Assembly: GCA_045599805.1 (NCBI GenBank)
Contig: JAZRWQ010000003.1
Coordinates: forward strand, 1 to 21,584
Direction of reading: 5' to 3'
Length of the DNA stretch: 21,584 nt
DNA from: JAZRWQ01 sp045599805
GTDB lineage: Bacteria; Bacillota; Clostridia; Oscillospirales; UMGS1783
This document shows positions 14,589-21,584 of this stretch, one piece after another (position 1 is the stretch's first letter; every line of letters begins with the position of its first letter). A model generated the notes under the pieces. The model did no database searches, was not told the DNA's origin, and was given only the letters and a program-made list of their open reading frames with translations. A program made the translations under genes and the position numbers.

Positions 14589-15806
14589 ATGACAAAAAAG
14601 ATACGAATAGACATCGTTATATTTATGCTGGTGTCTGTCATAATCATCACGGCCCTCGTTACCGCACTGGTAATAAACAAAAAGGTGTCTGATTTGACGC
14701 AGGTACAAAGCACCTATTCCAAGCTCAGATATATGGATAAGCTTGTGGATGAGCGGTACATCGGCAGTGTAGACGCCGAAAATCTTGCCGACAGTGTAGC
14801 GCGCGGTTATGTCGACGGACTTTTGGATAACTATGCGCAGTACTACACCGCAAAAGAGTATGAAACATACAGCGCACAGCTTTCCGGTGAGTATGACGGC
14901 GTAGGACTTACCGCGGCGCATGACGGCGAGGATTTTACCGTTGTGTATGTTTCTTCCGGCTCTCCTGCCGATTCGGCGGGGCTTAAACCGGGCGACATCA
15001 TCACCAAAATAGGTGAATTCGAAATAGAAGATATAAGCAATGAACAGGCGGATAAGCTTTTAAAAATATCCCCTGGCGAAAGTATTGACATAAAGGTAAA
15101 GCGAAACGGCGAGGTTAAACTGTGCAAGGTGGCTGCGGCAAAATACAAGCAGAATACCGTAAGTTATCACCTTCTCGGCTATGTAGGCTACATCTCGATA
15201 TCCTATTTTAACGACCTTACTCCCGAATATTTCAGCGATGCGGTTGACGATCTTATCCTGCTTGGCGCACAGCGTCTTGTGATTGATGTGCGCAATAATC
15301 CCGGCGGCTCTATCGAATCGGTGGTAAAGGTAGTCGACAGGCTTGTCGGCACAGGCACCGTTGCCACTGCCGTCTACAAAAAGACGGATGAAACAGGCGT
15401 TTCCAAAAAGGTTTACGAAGCCGTAACGCCCGAGCAGGTGGGAATGGATATGGTTGTTTTGTGCAATAACGCCACCGCTTCGGGAGGCGAGCTTTTCGCC
15501 TCCGCCATGAACGACTTTGCAAAGGCAAAGGTCGTAGGCAATACAACCTTCGGCAAGGGCACGGGACAAAGCGTATATAAGCTTGCCGACGGTTCGTATT
15601 TCAAGTTTACCGATTTCGCATTCTACCCGCCCTCCGGCACATCCTTCAACCTTATCGGATTTACTCCGGCGCTTAAGGTAAACTTGCCGGATAATGTGTC
15701 CGAGGTGCAGAATTTCACCGGTGCGTATAAGGACGACGTCTATATTTTAAAGGCGTTTGAGGTACTGGGAGTTGACCCGGGCGTACTCGAAACCATCGAG
15801 AAGTAA
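14589..15806 (+). CDS. C-terminal processing peptidase, S41 family (CtpA/CtpB-like)
   Basis: A 405-residue membrane-anchored or secreted serine protease. TM or signal segment at about 12-30; a PDZ domain at about 95-175 (VGLTAAHDG to SPADSAGLKPGD) that senses substrate C-termini; then the S41 catalytic core. The catalytic dyad is S298 (TASGGELF) and K323 (TFGKGTG), 25 residues apart as in CtpB; NNPGGS marks the oxyanion strand. Such proteases trim or degrade envelope proteins, including cell-wall hydrolases and their regulators, which fits its place 18 nt after the M23 gene. It ends the ftsEX cluster; no clear terminator follows before the greA promoter. Confidence 0.93.
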   Translation: MTKKIRIDIVIFMLVSVIIITALVTALVINKKVSDLTQVQSTYSKLRYMDKLVDERYIGSVDAENLADSVARGYVDGLLDNYAQYYTAKEYETYSAQLSGEYDGVGLTAAHDGEDFTVVYVSSGSPADSAGLKPGDIITKIGEFEIEDISNEQADKLLKISPGESIDIKVKRNGEVKLCKVAAAKYKQNTVSYHLLGYVGYISISYFNDLTPEYFSDAVDDLILLGAQRLVIDVRNNPGGSIESVVKVVDRLVGTGTVATAVYKKTDETGVSKKVYEAVTPEQVGMDMVVLCNNATASGGELFASAMNDFAKAKVVGNTTFGKGTGQSVYKLADGSYFKFTDFAFYPPSGTSFNLIGFTPALKVNLPDNVSEVQNFTGAYKDDVYILKAFEVLGVDPGVLETIEK

Positions 15807-15810
15807 TATA

Positions 15811-15839
15811 TTGACAAACAGCCGCAATTTTTATATAAT
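15811..15839 (+). promoter_or_regulatory. Perfect-consensus sigma-A promoter of greA
   Basis: TTGACA (15811-15816), exactly 17 nt, TATAAT (15834-15839): both hexamers match consensus at every position. The promoter starts five bases after the ctpA-type stop codon, suggesting strong constitutive expression of greA and possibly lysS. Confidence 0.88.
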
Positions 15840-15891
15840 ATTACGGCATATATAAGAAATATCCTTAACTTTAAATAAAGGAGTAATATCA

Positions 15892-16380
15892 ATGAGTAAA
15901 GAAGTACTGCTTACCCAGGACGGTTATGAAAAGATCGTTGAGGAACTGGAATATCTGAAAACACAAAAGCGCGCCGAAATGGCAGAAAAAATAAAGGAAG
16001 CAAGATCCTTCGGCGACCTTTCGGAAAACAGCGAATATGATGAAGCAAAAAACGAGCAGGCTCAGGTCGAATCCCGTATCACCGAAATAGAGGCCATGCT
16101 TAAGGTTGCCAAGATAATCACCAAGGAAAGTCTTAAAAAGGATACCGTTTTTTTAGGCACCAAGGTTCTTTTAAAGATAACCGAGGAAGACGGCTTTGAG
16201 GAAGAGACCGAGTATGAAATAGTAGGCTCAAGCGAAGCTGACCCCGTAAAAGGCAAGATTTCCGACGTAAGCCCCGTAGGTAAGGCGCTTAACGGACACC
16301 GTGTAGGCGAAAAGGTAACCGTTGATATCGGCTACGGCGCAACGACCTACGAAATACTTAAGGTAAAAGCAAATATATAA
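15892..16380 (+). CDS. greA: Transcription elongation factor GreA
   Basis: A 162-residue factor that enters the RNA polymerase secondary channel and stimulates cleavage of backtracked RNA. Residues 1-77 form the antiparallel coiled coil; the tip motif GDLSENSEY carries the two essential acidic residues D42 and E45. Residues from about 80 form the FKBP-like C-terminal domain. The ATG follows AAAGGAG at 9 nt, 52 nt downstream of a perfect-consensus -10. The greA-lysS gene order is common in Firmicutes. A hairpin terminator sits immediately after the stop, so most transcripts probably end here, with some read-through into lysS. Confidence 0.96.
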   Translation: MSKEVLLTQDGYEKIVEELEYLKTQKRAEMAEKIKEARSFGDLSENSEYDEAKNEQAQVESRITEIEAMLKVAKIITKESLKKDTVFLGTKVLLKITEEDGFEEETEYEIVGSSEADPVKGKISDVSPVGKALNGHRVGEKVTVDIGYGATTYEILKVKANI

Positions 16381-16389
16381 TTAAAAATA

Positions 16390-16414
16390 AGGCGTGAACT
16401 TCACGCCTGTTTTT
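16390..16414 (+). terminator. Intrinsic terminator/attenuator between greA and lysS
   Basis: AGGCGTGA (16390-16397) pairs with TCACGCCT (16401-16408) around a 3-nt loop, followed by GTTTTT. It ends 18 nt before the lysS start codon, and no separate lysS promoter is evident, so lysS expression should depend on read-through. Confidence 0.75.
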
Positions 16415-16432
16415 AAATACAGGAGGATAATT

Positions 16433-18364
16433 ATGAGTGAAAATGAACTGCAGCTCCCGGTAGAGGATATAAGCGAGCAGAAGCAGATAAGAATAGATAA
16501 GCTGAGCGCACTCTGCGCAGAGGGGAAAAACCCCTTTGAGCAGGTAAAGTACGATGTTACCGGCGACAGCGCATCCATAAAGGCAAATTTTGAAGCCTGC
16601 GACGGCAAATCCTTCAGCCTTGCCGGCAGAATTATGAGTATGCGAATCATGGGCAAGGCCGCCTTTGCCGACCTTGCGGATAAAACCGGCAGAATACAGC
16701 TTTATATCAAGCGCGACAATATCGGCGAGGAAGAATATAAATACTTCAAAAAGCTTGACATCGGCGATATCGTAGGCGTTAATGGCAGCATTTTCATGAC
16801 GCATAAGGGCGAAATATCCTTAAGTGTTGAGGAGTATACCCTCCTTTCAAAATCCCTTCTGCCTCTTCCCGAGAAATTCCACGGCCTTAAGGACGTTGAT
16901 ATGCGCTACCGTCAGAGGGAAGTTGACCTTATAATGAACCCCGATGTAAGAGAAACCTTCCGCAAGCGCTCCGCAATACTTAAAGAGATAAGAAACTATC
17001 TTGATTCCAAAGGATTTCTGGAGGTCGATACCCCCATCCTCGTACCCCTTGAAATAGGCGCCTCCGCACGTCCTTTCAAAACTCATCATAATACCCTCGA
17101 TATGGATATGTATCTGCGTATTGAGACCGAGCTGTATCTCAAGCGCCTTATCGTCGGCGGTATGGACAGGGTTTATGAGGTAGGCAGGATCTTCCGCAAC
17201 GAGGGTATGGATCCCAAGCACAACCCCGAATTTACCACCATTGAATTATATCAGGCATTTACCGATTATCAGGGCATGATGGATCTGGTAGAGGAGCTTT
17301 ATAAACTTCTTGCGCAGAAGGTTTGCGGCACTACCAAGATAACCTATCAGGGCAAGGAAATAGACATGGGCAGCTGGCAGCGACTTACCATGGTCGAAGC
17401 CGTTAAGAAGTACAGCGGATGCGACTATAATGAATGGGCGACCGATGAGGATGCCCGCCGCTGCGCCGACGAAAAGGGCGTTGAAGTTCCCAAGAACGCC
17501 ACCAAGGGTACCGTTCTTGCCGAGTTTTTCGATGCATTCGTAGAGGAAAATCTTATTCAGCCCACATTTATTTACGATTACCCCGTAGAAAACAGCCCGC
17601 TTGCCAAGCGCAAGCCATCCAACCCCGCATTCACCGAGCGTTTTGAGTATTTCATCAACGCTACCGAATACGGTAACGCTTTCTCCGAGCTTAACGATCC
17701 TATCGACCAGCGTACGAGATTCGAACGTCAGGTTGCTCTCAAAAAGCTTGAAGAGCCCGACTCCAAGGCACAGGTCGATTACGATTACGTAACCGCGCTT
17801 GAATACGGTCTTCCCCCCACGGGCGGCCTCGGCTTCGGTATCGACCGTCTTGTTATGCTTCTTACCGACTCCGCCTCCATCCGCGACGTCCTCTTCTTCC
17901 CGACAATGAAGCCGCTGGATGCGCCCAAGGCAGATGCAAAGCAGGAAGCAAAGCCGGCAGAATGTGCGCCGATCATCGAAGAAAAGATAGACTTTTCAAA
18001 GGTTGAAATAGAGCCGCTGTTCAAAGATTTCGTTGATTTTGATACCTTTAGTAAGTCCGATTTCAGAGCGGTAAAGGTTCTTGAATGTGAGGCCGTTCCC
18101 AAGTCAAAGAAGCTTTTGAAATTCACTCTTGACGACGGCACGGGCGAAAACAGGGTAATATTAAGCGGCATCCATGCTTTCTATGAGGCCGAACAGCTTA
18201 TCGGCAAAACCTGCATCCCAATAACCAATCTGCCGCCTCGCCCCATGATGGGAATAGAATCCTGCGGCATGCTCCTCTCCGCCATTCACCACGAGGAGGG
18301 ACAGGAAAAACTGCATCTGCTGATGGTCGACAATCACATCCCCGCAGGCGCAAAGCTTTATTAA
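16433..18364 (+). CDS. lysS: Class II lysyl-tRNA synthetase with C-terminal tRNA-binding domain
   Basis: Charges tRNA-Lys with lysine using ATP. Residues about 65-170 are the OB-fold anticodon-binding domain. The class II core follows: motif 1 near RNYLDSKGFLEVDTPIL, motif 2 RIFRNEG (R255, E257), and motif 3 GFGIDRL (R472). The lysine-specific stretches are RPFKTHHNTLD and NAFSELNDPIDQR. The ordinary enzyme would end near residue 495. Here a low-complexity A/K/E linker (about 496-529) leads to an extra domain (530-643) with the EMAPII/Trbp111/MetG C-terminal fold, shown by FRAVKVLECEAVP, PPRPMMGIESCGMLL and HIPAGAKLY. Total length is 643 residues against about 500 usually. The ATG at 16433 has AGGAGG 6 nt upstream; an in-frame ATG at 16394 lies inside the terminator hairpin and is rejected. 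Confidence 0.94.
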   Translation: MSENELQLPVEDISEQKQIRIDKLSALCAEGKNPFEQVKYDVTGDSASIKANFEACDGKSFSLAGRIMSMRIMGKAAFADLADKTGRIQLYIKRDNIGEEEYKYFKKLDIGDIVGVNGSIFMTHKGEISLSVEEYTLLSKSLLPLPEKFHGLKDVDMRYRQREVDLIMNPDVRETFRKRSAILKEIRNYLDSKGFLEVDTPILVPLEIGASARPFKTHHNTLDMDMYLRIETELYLKRLIVGGMDRVYEVGRIFRNEGMDPKHNPEFTTIELYQAFTDYQGMMDLVEELYKLLAQKVCGTTKITYQGKEIDMGSWQRLTMVEAVKKYSGCDYNEWATDEDARRCADEKGVEVPKNATKGTVLAEFFDAFVEENLIQPTFIYDYPVENSPLAKRKPSNPAFTERFEYFINATEYGNAFSELNDPIDQRTRFERQVALKKLEEPDSKAQVDYDYVTALEYGLPPTGGLGFGIDRLVMLLTDSASIRDVLFFPTMKPLDAPKADAKQEAKPAECAPIIEEKIDFSKVEIEPLFKDFVDFDTFSKSDFRAVKVLECEAVPKSKKLLKFTLDDGTGENRVILSGIHAFYEAEQLIGKTCIPITNLPPRPMMGIESCGMLLSAIHHEEGQEKLHLLMVDNHIPAGAKLY

Positions 18365-18369
18365 AAATC

Positions 18370-18405
18370 AAGCCCTGCAGAAAACTTTTTCTTCAGGGCT
18401 TTTTT
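18370..18405 (+). terminator. Intrinsic terminator of lysS
   Basis: AAGCCCTG (18370-18377) pairs with CAGGGCTT (18394-18401), with further A/T pairing inside (AGAAAA with TTTTCT), then a T run to 18405. It lies six bases after the lysS stop codon. Confidence 0.85.
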
Positions 18406-18457
18406 ATACTCTCATTGTATCCGGACACCGTTGTGATGTGAAACAGCAAAAATGTTA

Positions 18458-18486
18458 TAGACACATTTTATTCGTAATGATATCAT
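18458..18486 (+). promoter_or_regulatory. Candidate promoter and palindromic site upstream of the GH36 gene
   Basis: TAGACA (18458-18463), 17 nt, TATCAT (18481-18486). The -10 lies inside the perfect 10-bp palindrome ATGATATCAT (18477-18486), which could be an operator. A second option is TTGCTG (18498) with TTATAT (18521). Neither is strong, as expected for an inducible glycosidase gene. Confidence 0.35.
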
Positions 18487-18548
18487 AATAAAGTAATTTG
18501 CTGCACAAAACAGTACAATATTATATTGCCGGGACAGGAGATGGACCT

Positions 18549-20552
18549 ATGAAGAAACTGAATGCTGTTATTCAAAATGTCATAACAGAAAAAAATCTGC
18601 CGTTTTCGATGAAAACATCGAATGGAGAAATGATTTTCAAGGCAGATCAGAAGAGAATAAATGCCGGAGTAAAAGAGATTTCTTATATCAGCTCCGATAG
18701 GGCGCTGCGTGTTTTTCTTACCCTAACCGTCGATGAAGAAAGCGAAATGCTCTCCGCTTCAATTAGGTTGTATGCGCTGAAAACTCTGCCGTATACGCTT
18801 AATCAGATCAAAATTGCGGATATGCTTATTCCCGCAGGGAATGGCGATACAAAACTGTGGGCATCCTCCGGCGGATTTACCTTATGGGCCAAGGAGGCAA
18901 AATTTCCTCCGCTTATGCTTCGCGATGCAATTTTTGATATTGCGCAAGGCGATAAAAAAGTAATCAGCTCCAATCTTTCCGGGCGTTCTTCGGATGAAAA
19001 TCTGCCGATCTGGATAGCTCAGATCGATGCTTGTGGCGGCGTGTGGTTCGGGCCGGAGTGGAGCGGTTCATGGGAAATGAGCATTGAACGTAAAAGCGAG
19101 GGTGTCAGCCTGTCGCTTTTGCTGCCGACGATGGATTTCATGTTGGCGCAGGGTGAAGAGATTGAGCTGCCTTCATTCCTTATCGGTGAATATGCAGGCG
19201 ATTTGTGGTCGGGCAGCAATGCGCTGCGCCGTACGATCAGCGAAAAACTCACTCCGAAGATTGACGGCAGGCACGTCACTCCCCCCGTTGTTTTCCAGGG
19301 CCTGGACGGCATGGAAATGTATCAGAATGAAGAATATCTTGTGCGCGAGTCAAAGCTTGCAAGTGAAATAGGCATAGAAAATTTTGTGTTTGATGCCGGC
19401 TGGAATCACGATTTGTATCAGCTTGATATATCGGTCGGACGTGAGGGCTATACCCGTGTTAATCCGTGGTTTACTCATTTAGGACATTGGATACCCTCGA
19501 AAGAGCGTTTCCCGTCCGGTATGGATCGTTTCGCTCAACACGTTAAAAATCACGGTATGCGATTCGGCCTGTGGACAGAGCCGCGTGTTACCGAGGGAAG
19601 AGAAGACTATAATGAGTATTCCGATGTGCTTTTAAAACCTAACGATAATGCCTCAAACGAATTTGACAAAAAGAATCTGCTTGTCGATCTCGGTCAGAAA
19701 CGCGGTGAAGATTATTATGTCGGCGTTATCGACAAATTTGCGGAGGAATACGGTGCAAACTGGCTGTGGTTTGACTTCAATACAAATCCGCGCACAAAAT
19801 TCTGGGATACCATTGAGGAGCCAAACCGCAAGGGTATCAGAGAACTGAAATTTTACAAGGGTCTTTATAATTTCTTTGACAGAATCCATGAAAAATATCC
19901 GTGGCTTTGGATAGAGAGTTGTGCAAGCGGCGGCAGGCTTATAGATTTAGGCATTTTGAAACGCAGTCATTCCATCTGGGTGTCCGATTTCAGCGCTTAC
20001 GAATGTATCGGCAATCCGACGGATGCGGATATCTGCCGCAATATGCGAAGCGGTCTTAATAAGTTTATTCCGGCGGCATATATCCAAAATGCAATTTTCA
20101 TTCCCGAGGCAGACAGAGACTCCGAAAAGCCTTATGCGCTGTACAATTATCTTTGCCATTTTGCAGGTGCGCTCCAATACGGGCAGGGTATACTGGATTG
20201 GAAGGAATCCGATAAGGAAACGGCAACATATATTACGTCGAAGTATAAGACTTACCGACGCTATCTTGAAAAGGATTATTATCAGCTTGTTCCGATTCCC
20301 GAGAATAAAAAGGGATGGGACGGCTGGCAGTTTGACGACCGTGATACTGACAGCGGCATACTTATACTCTTCCGTATGGAGGATTGCGAGGATGAAACCT
20401 TTGTTATTCCCGCGCACGGAATGGGTAAGTATGATGACTACCGATTCGAGGTTGTTCTCGGAACCGGCTCGGTGCAGGCAACAGGTAATGAGCTTATTGC
20501 GAAGCTGTCGGAAAAGCGTGATGCAATGCTGGTATACTATTCAAAATACTGA
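18549..20552 (+). CDS. GH36-type alpha-galactosidase
   Basis: A retaining glycosidase of about 667 residues with GH36 architecture: an N-terminal beta-supersandwich domain (about 1-245), a TIM barrel (about 255-580) and a C-terminal beta domain. Barrel signatures include FVFDAGWNHD, FGLWTEPRV, WLWFDFN with nucleophile D409, ESCASGGRLIDLG, and WVSDFSAYE with acid/base D480. The usual YxKWDxNR around the nucleophile reads LWFDFNTNPR here, so this is a divergent subgroup. Alpha-galactosidase is most likely, but alpha-N-acetylgalactosaminidase or another alpha-galactoside-type substrate is possible. There is no signal peptide, so imported oligosaccharides such as raffinose-type sugars or host glycan fragments are likely substrates. 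ATG 18549 is chosen for the ACAGGAG at 18533-18539; an in-frame ATG at 18498 has no site. Confidence 0.87.
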   Translation: MKKLNAVIQNVITEKNLPFSMKTSNGEMIFKADQKRINAGVKEISYISSDRALRVFLTLTVDEESEMLSASIRLYALKTLPYTLNQIKIADMLIPAGNGDTKLWASSGGFTLWAKEAKFPPLMLRDAIFDIAQGDKKVISSNLSGRSSDENLPIWIAQIDACGGVWFGPEWSGSWEMSIERKSEGVSLSLLLPTMDFMLAQGEEIELPSFLIGEYAGDLWSGSNALRRTISEKLTPKIDGRHVTPPVVFQGLDGMEMYQNEEYLVRESKLASEIGIENFVFDAGWNHDLYQLDISVGREGYTRVNPWFTHLGHWIPSKERFPSGMDRFAQHVKNHGMRFGLWTEPRVTEGREDYNEYSDVLLKPNDNASNEFDKKNLLVDLGQKRGEDYYVGVIDKFAEEYGANWLWFDFNTNPRTKFWDTIEEPNRKGIRELKFYKGLYNFFDRIHEKYPWLWIESCASGGRLIDLGILKRSHSIWVSDFSAYECIGNPTDADICRNMRSGLNKFIPAAYIQNAIFIPEADRDSEKPYALYNYLCHFAGALQYGQGILDWKESDKETATYITSKYKTYRRYLEKDYYQLVPIPENKKGWDGWQFDDRDTDSGILILFRMEDCEDETFVIPAHGMGKYDDYRFEVVLGTGSVQATGNELIAKLSEKRDAMLVYYSKY

Positions 20553-20611
20553 TATATCGTTTATGCTGTGATTATCTTGTTTTTCAAAAAATTAGCGAAA
20601 GGAATGCGAAT

Positions 20612-21151
20612 ATGAGTAATATTTTAGTGCTTATGGGCAGTCCGCGTAAAAACGGAAATACCGATTTGCTTACTCAGTCTTTTGTAAAGGGTGCGCGCAA
20701 GCGTAATAATGTGGACGTTGTTTGTGTTACCGATTATAAAATAAACCCCTGCGTCGGCTGCAATATGTGCACGGAAAAGAAAAACCGTCCCTGCGTGCAG
20801 AAGGACGATATGCAGATTATCTATGAAAAGCTTAAGGCTGCGGACGTTATCGTTTTAGCCTCACCGGTATATTTTTACGGCGTAAGCGCACAGCTTAAAG
20901 CGCTTATTGACCGTATACATACTCCGCACAGAGACGAGTTCAGCACCAAAAAGCTTGCGCTTATACTCGTAGGTGCGGCAAAGCGTCCGGATCTGTTCGA
21001 TGCAATCCTAACACAGTATAAGCTTGTCTTGAATTTTTTCCATCTCGAGGATGGCGGAAAGGTGCTTGTAAGCGGCGCAAAGGATAAGGGCGACGTATTA
21101 AACGGCGACGGTATCGAGCGCGCATTTAAACTCGGAGAATCAATGCAGTAA
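20612..21151 (+). CDS. Flavodoxin-fold NAD(P)H-dependent FMN reductase / iron-sulfur flavoprotein-like
   Basis: A 179-residue cytoplasmic flavoprotein. GSPRKNGNT (9-17) is the FMN phosphate-binding loop of the NADPH-dependent FMN reductase family, and SPVYFYGVSAQLKALIDR is the flavin-ring contact and dimer region. A cysteine cluster C47-x2-C50-x2-C53-x7-C61 matches the spacing used by iron-sulfur flavoproteins to hold a [4Fe-4S] cluster. An electron-transfer or oxygen/peroxide-detoxifying role in an anaerobe is therefore likely, although many such proteins have no known partner. AAAGGAATG-type site upstream of the ATG. The gene lies 59 nt after the GH36 gene and 15 nt before the Ntn hydrolase gene, suggesting co-transcription with at least the latter. 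Confidence 0.85.
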   Translation: MSNILVLMGSPRKNGNTDLLTQSFVKGARKRNNVDVVCVTDYKINPCVGCNMCTEKKNRPCVQKDDMQIIYEKLKAADVIVLASPVYFYGVSAQLKALIDRIHTPHRDEFSTKKLALILVGAAKRPDLFDAILTQYKLVLNFFHLEDGGKVLVSGAKDKGDVLNGDGIERAFKLGESMQ

Positions 21152-21166
21152 ACAGGAGGAAATGAT

Positions 21167-21584
21167 ATGAAAAAGAATTTTAAAAAATATGTTGCCGTTG
21201 CTCTCGTTATGGCAAGTATACTTTCGCTTTTTTGCGGCTGTTCATTTGGCACTAAAAAGCTTACGCAGGTGTTTGACCATGTTTTTGAGGTGGAAACCTA
21301 CAAATCTCTTGACTATGACTATGCCGGTAAATACTTCGCAAGCGAGTATGACAATTACGGCGGCGGCTGCTCTGCCATTGCCAAGGTAAACGATGAGGGC
21401 GACACGATAATCGGCAGAAATATGGACCTTAATATAAGCAATAAGGCCGCTTATATTCTGCATACCGATGTTAAGGGCTGCTATAAAACGGTAGGACTTT
21501 CATACACCTTCCGCGATATTTCGCCCGATTACGAAACGGTAATGGAATACGGACTTCCGAAGGATTATTCAAAGATACTGCCCT
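21167..21584 (+). CDS. Exported choloylglycine hydrolase-type Ntn hydrolase (5' part, runs off window)
   Basis: The first 139 codons are present and open to the window edge. The N-terminus KKNFKKYVAVALVMASILSLFCGC is a signal sequence, with C23 or C25 as possible lipidation sites. The mature part contains GGGCSAIAKVNDEGDTIIGRNMD. C68, R84 and D87 have exactly the spacing of Cys2, Arg18 and Asp21 in bile salt hydrolases, which identifies the choloylglycine hydrolase/penicillin V acylase superfamily of linear amide hydrolases. Because the cysteine must be N-terminal to act, the 67 residues before it would have to be removed between G67 and C68. The substrate (bile salts, N-acyl amides or quorum signals) cannot be told. 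AGGAGG lies 8 nt upstream of the start. Confidence 0.82.
   Translation, partial: MKKNFKKYVAVALVMASILSLFCGCSFGTKKLTQVFDHVFEVETYKSLDYDYAGKYFASEYDNYGGGCSAIAKVNDEGDTIIGRNMDLNISNKAAYILHTDVKGCYKTVGLSYTFRDISPDYETVMEYGLPKDYSKILP

Noticed and set aside
14157..14921. 254-codon minus-strand open frame over the M23 and S41 genes
   Set aside because: It spans the ends of two well-supported plus-strand genes and has no recognisable motif or ribosome site.
16394..16432. Upstream in-frame start for lysS
   Set aside because: It falls inside the terminator hairpin and lacks a ribosome site; the ATG at 16433 has AGGAGG at the right distance.

Overview
The window looks like a chromosomal stretch from a gut-type Clostridia bacterium (Bacillota, probably an Oscillospirales- or Christensenellales-like lineage). 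The basis is moderate GC, AGGAGG-type ribosome sites ahead of nearly every gene, a type III glutamine synthetase, many glycan-degrading enzymes and small palindromic intergenic repeats. The taxonomic placement is inference from gene content; no 16S gene or other marker is present.

Layout. 1-201 (minus): 5' part of a HAD-family phosphatase. 361-3018 (plus): GH38 alpha-mannosidase, divergent from the HAD gene and closed by a strong bidirectional hairpin. 3128-5394 (minus): a tandem-GNAT acetyltransferase preceded by a membrane-anchored 3D-domain cell-wall protein with a near-consensus promoter. 5481-5838: a 358-bp non-coding palindromic element with inverted terminal repeats, covarying terminal hairpins and an array of seven micro-hairpins separated by the heptamer GTGAAAT/ATTTCAC. 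5845-7809 (minus): a two-gene unit, a DeoC-like aldolase followed by an AGE-family sugar 2-epimerase. 7927-8190: two 54-bp tandem repeats and a structured repeat-like element. 8323-10413 (minus): glutamine synthetase III. 10414-10711: divergent regulatory region.

10712-15806 (plus) is a tight operon: PucR/CdaR-type regulator, ftsE, ftsX, a coiled-coil M23 endopeptidase and a CtpA-type S41 protease. Together these form a divisome-linked peptidoglycan hydrolysis module: FtsEX is the ATP-driven switch, the M23 protein the hydrolase it would control, and the protease a likely envelope quality-control or processing factor. A perfect-consensus promoter then drives greA and lysS (15892-18364), with a hairpin terminator between them. 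The lysS product carries an extra C-terminal tRNA-binding domain. 18549-20552: GH36 alpha-galactosidase-type enzyme. 20612-21151: flavodoxin-like FMN reductase with a four-cysteine motif. 21167-end: 5' part of an exported Ntn hydrolase of the choloylglycine hydrolase (bile salt hydrolase/penicillin acylase) type.

The coding content is mostly recognisable. The least explained material is non-coding: the 5481-5838 element, the structured element near 8114-8169, and the repeated palindromic motif between glnN and the PucR-type regulator. No tRNA, rRNA, CRISPR array, transposase or phage gene was seen.
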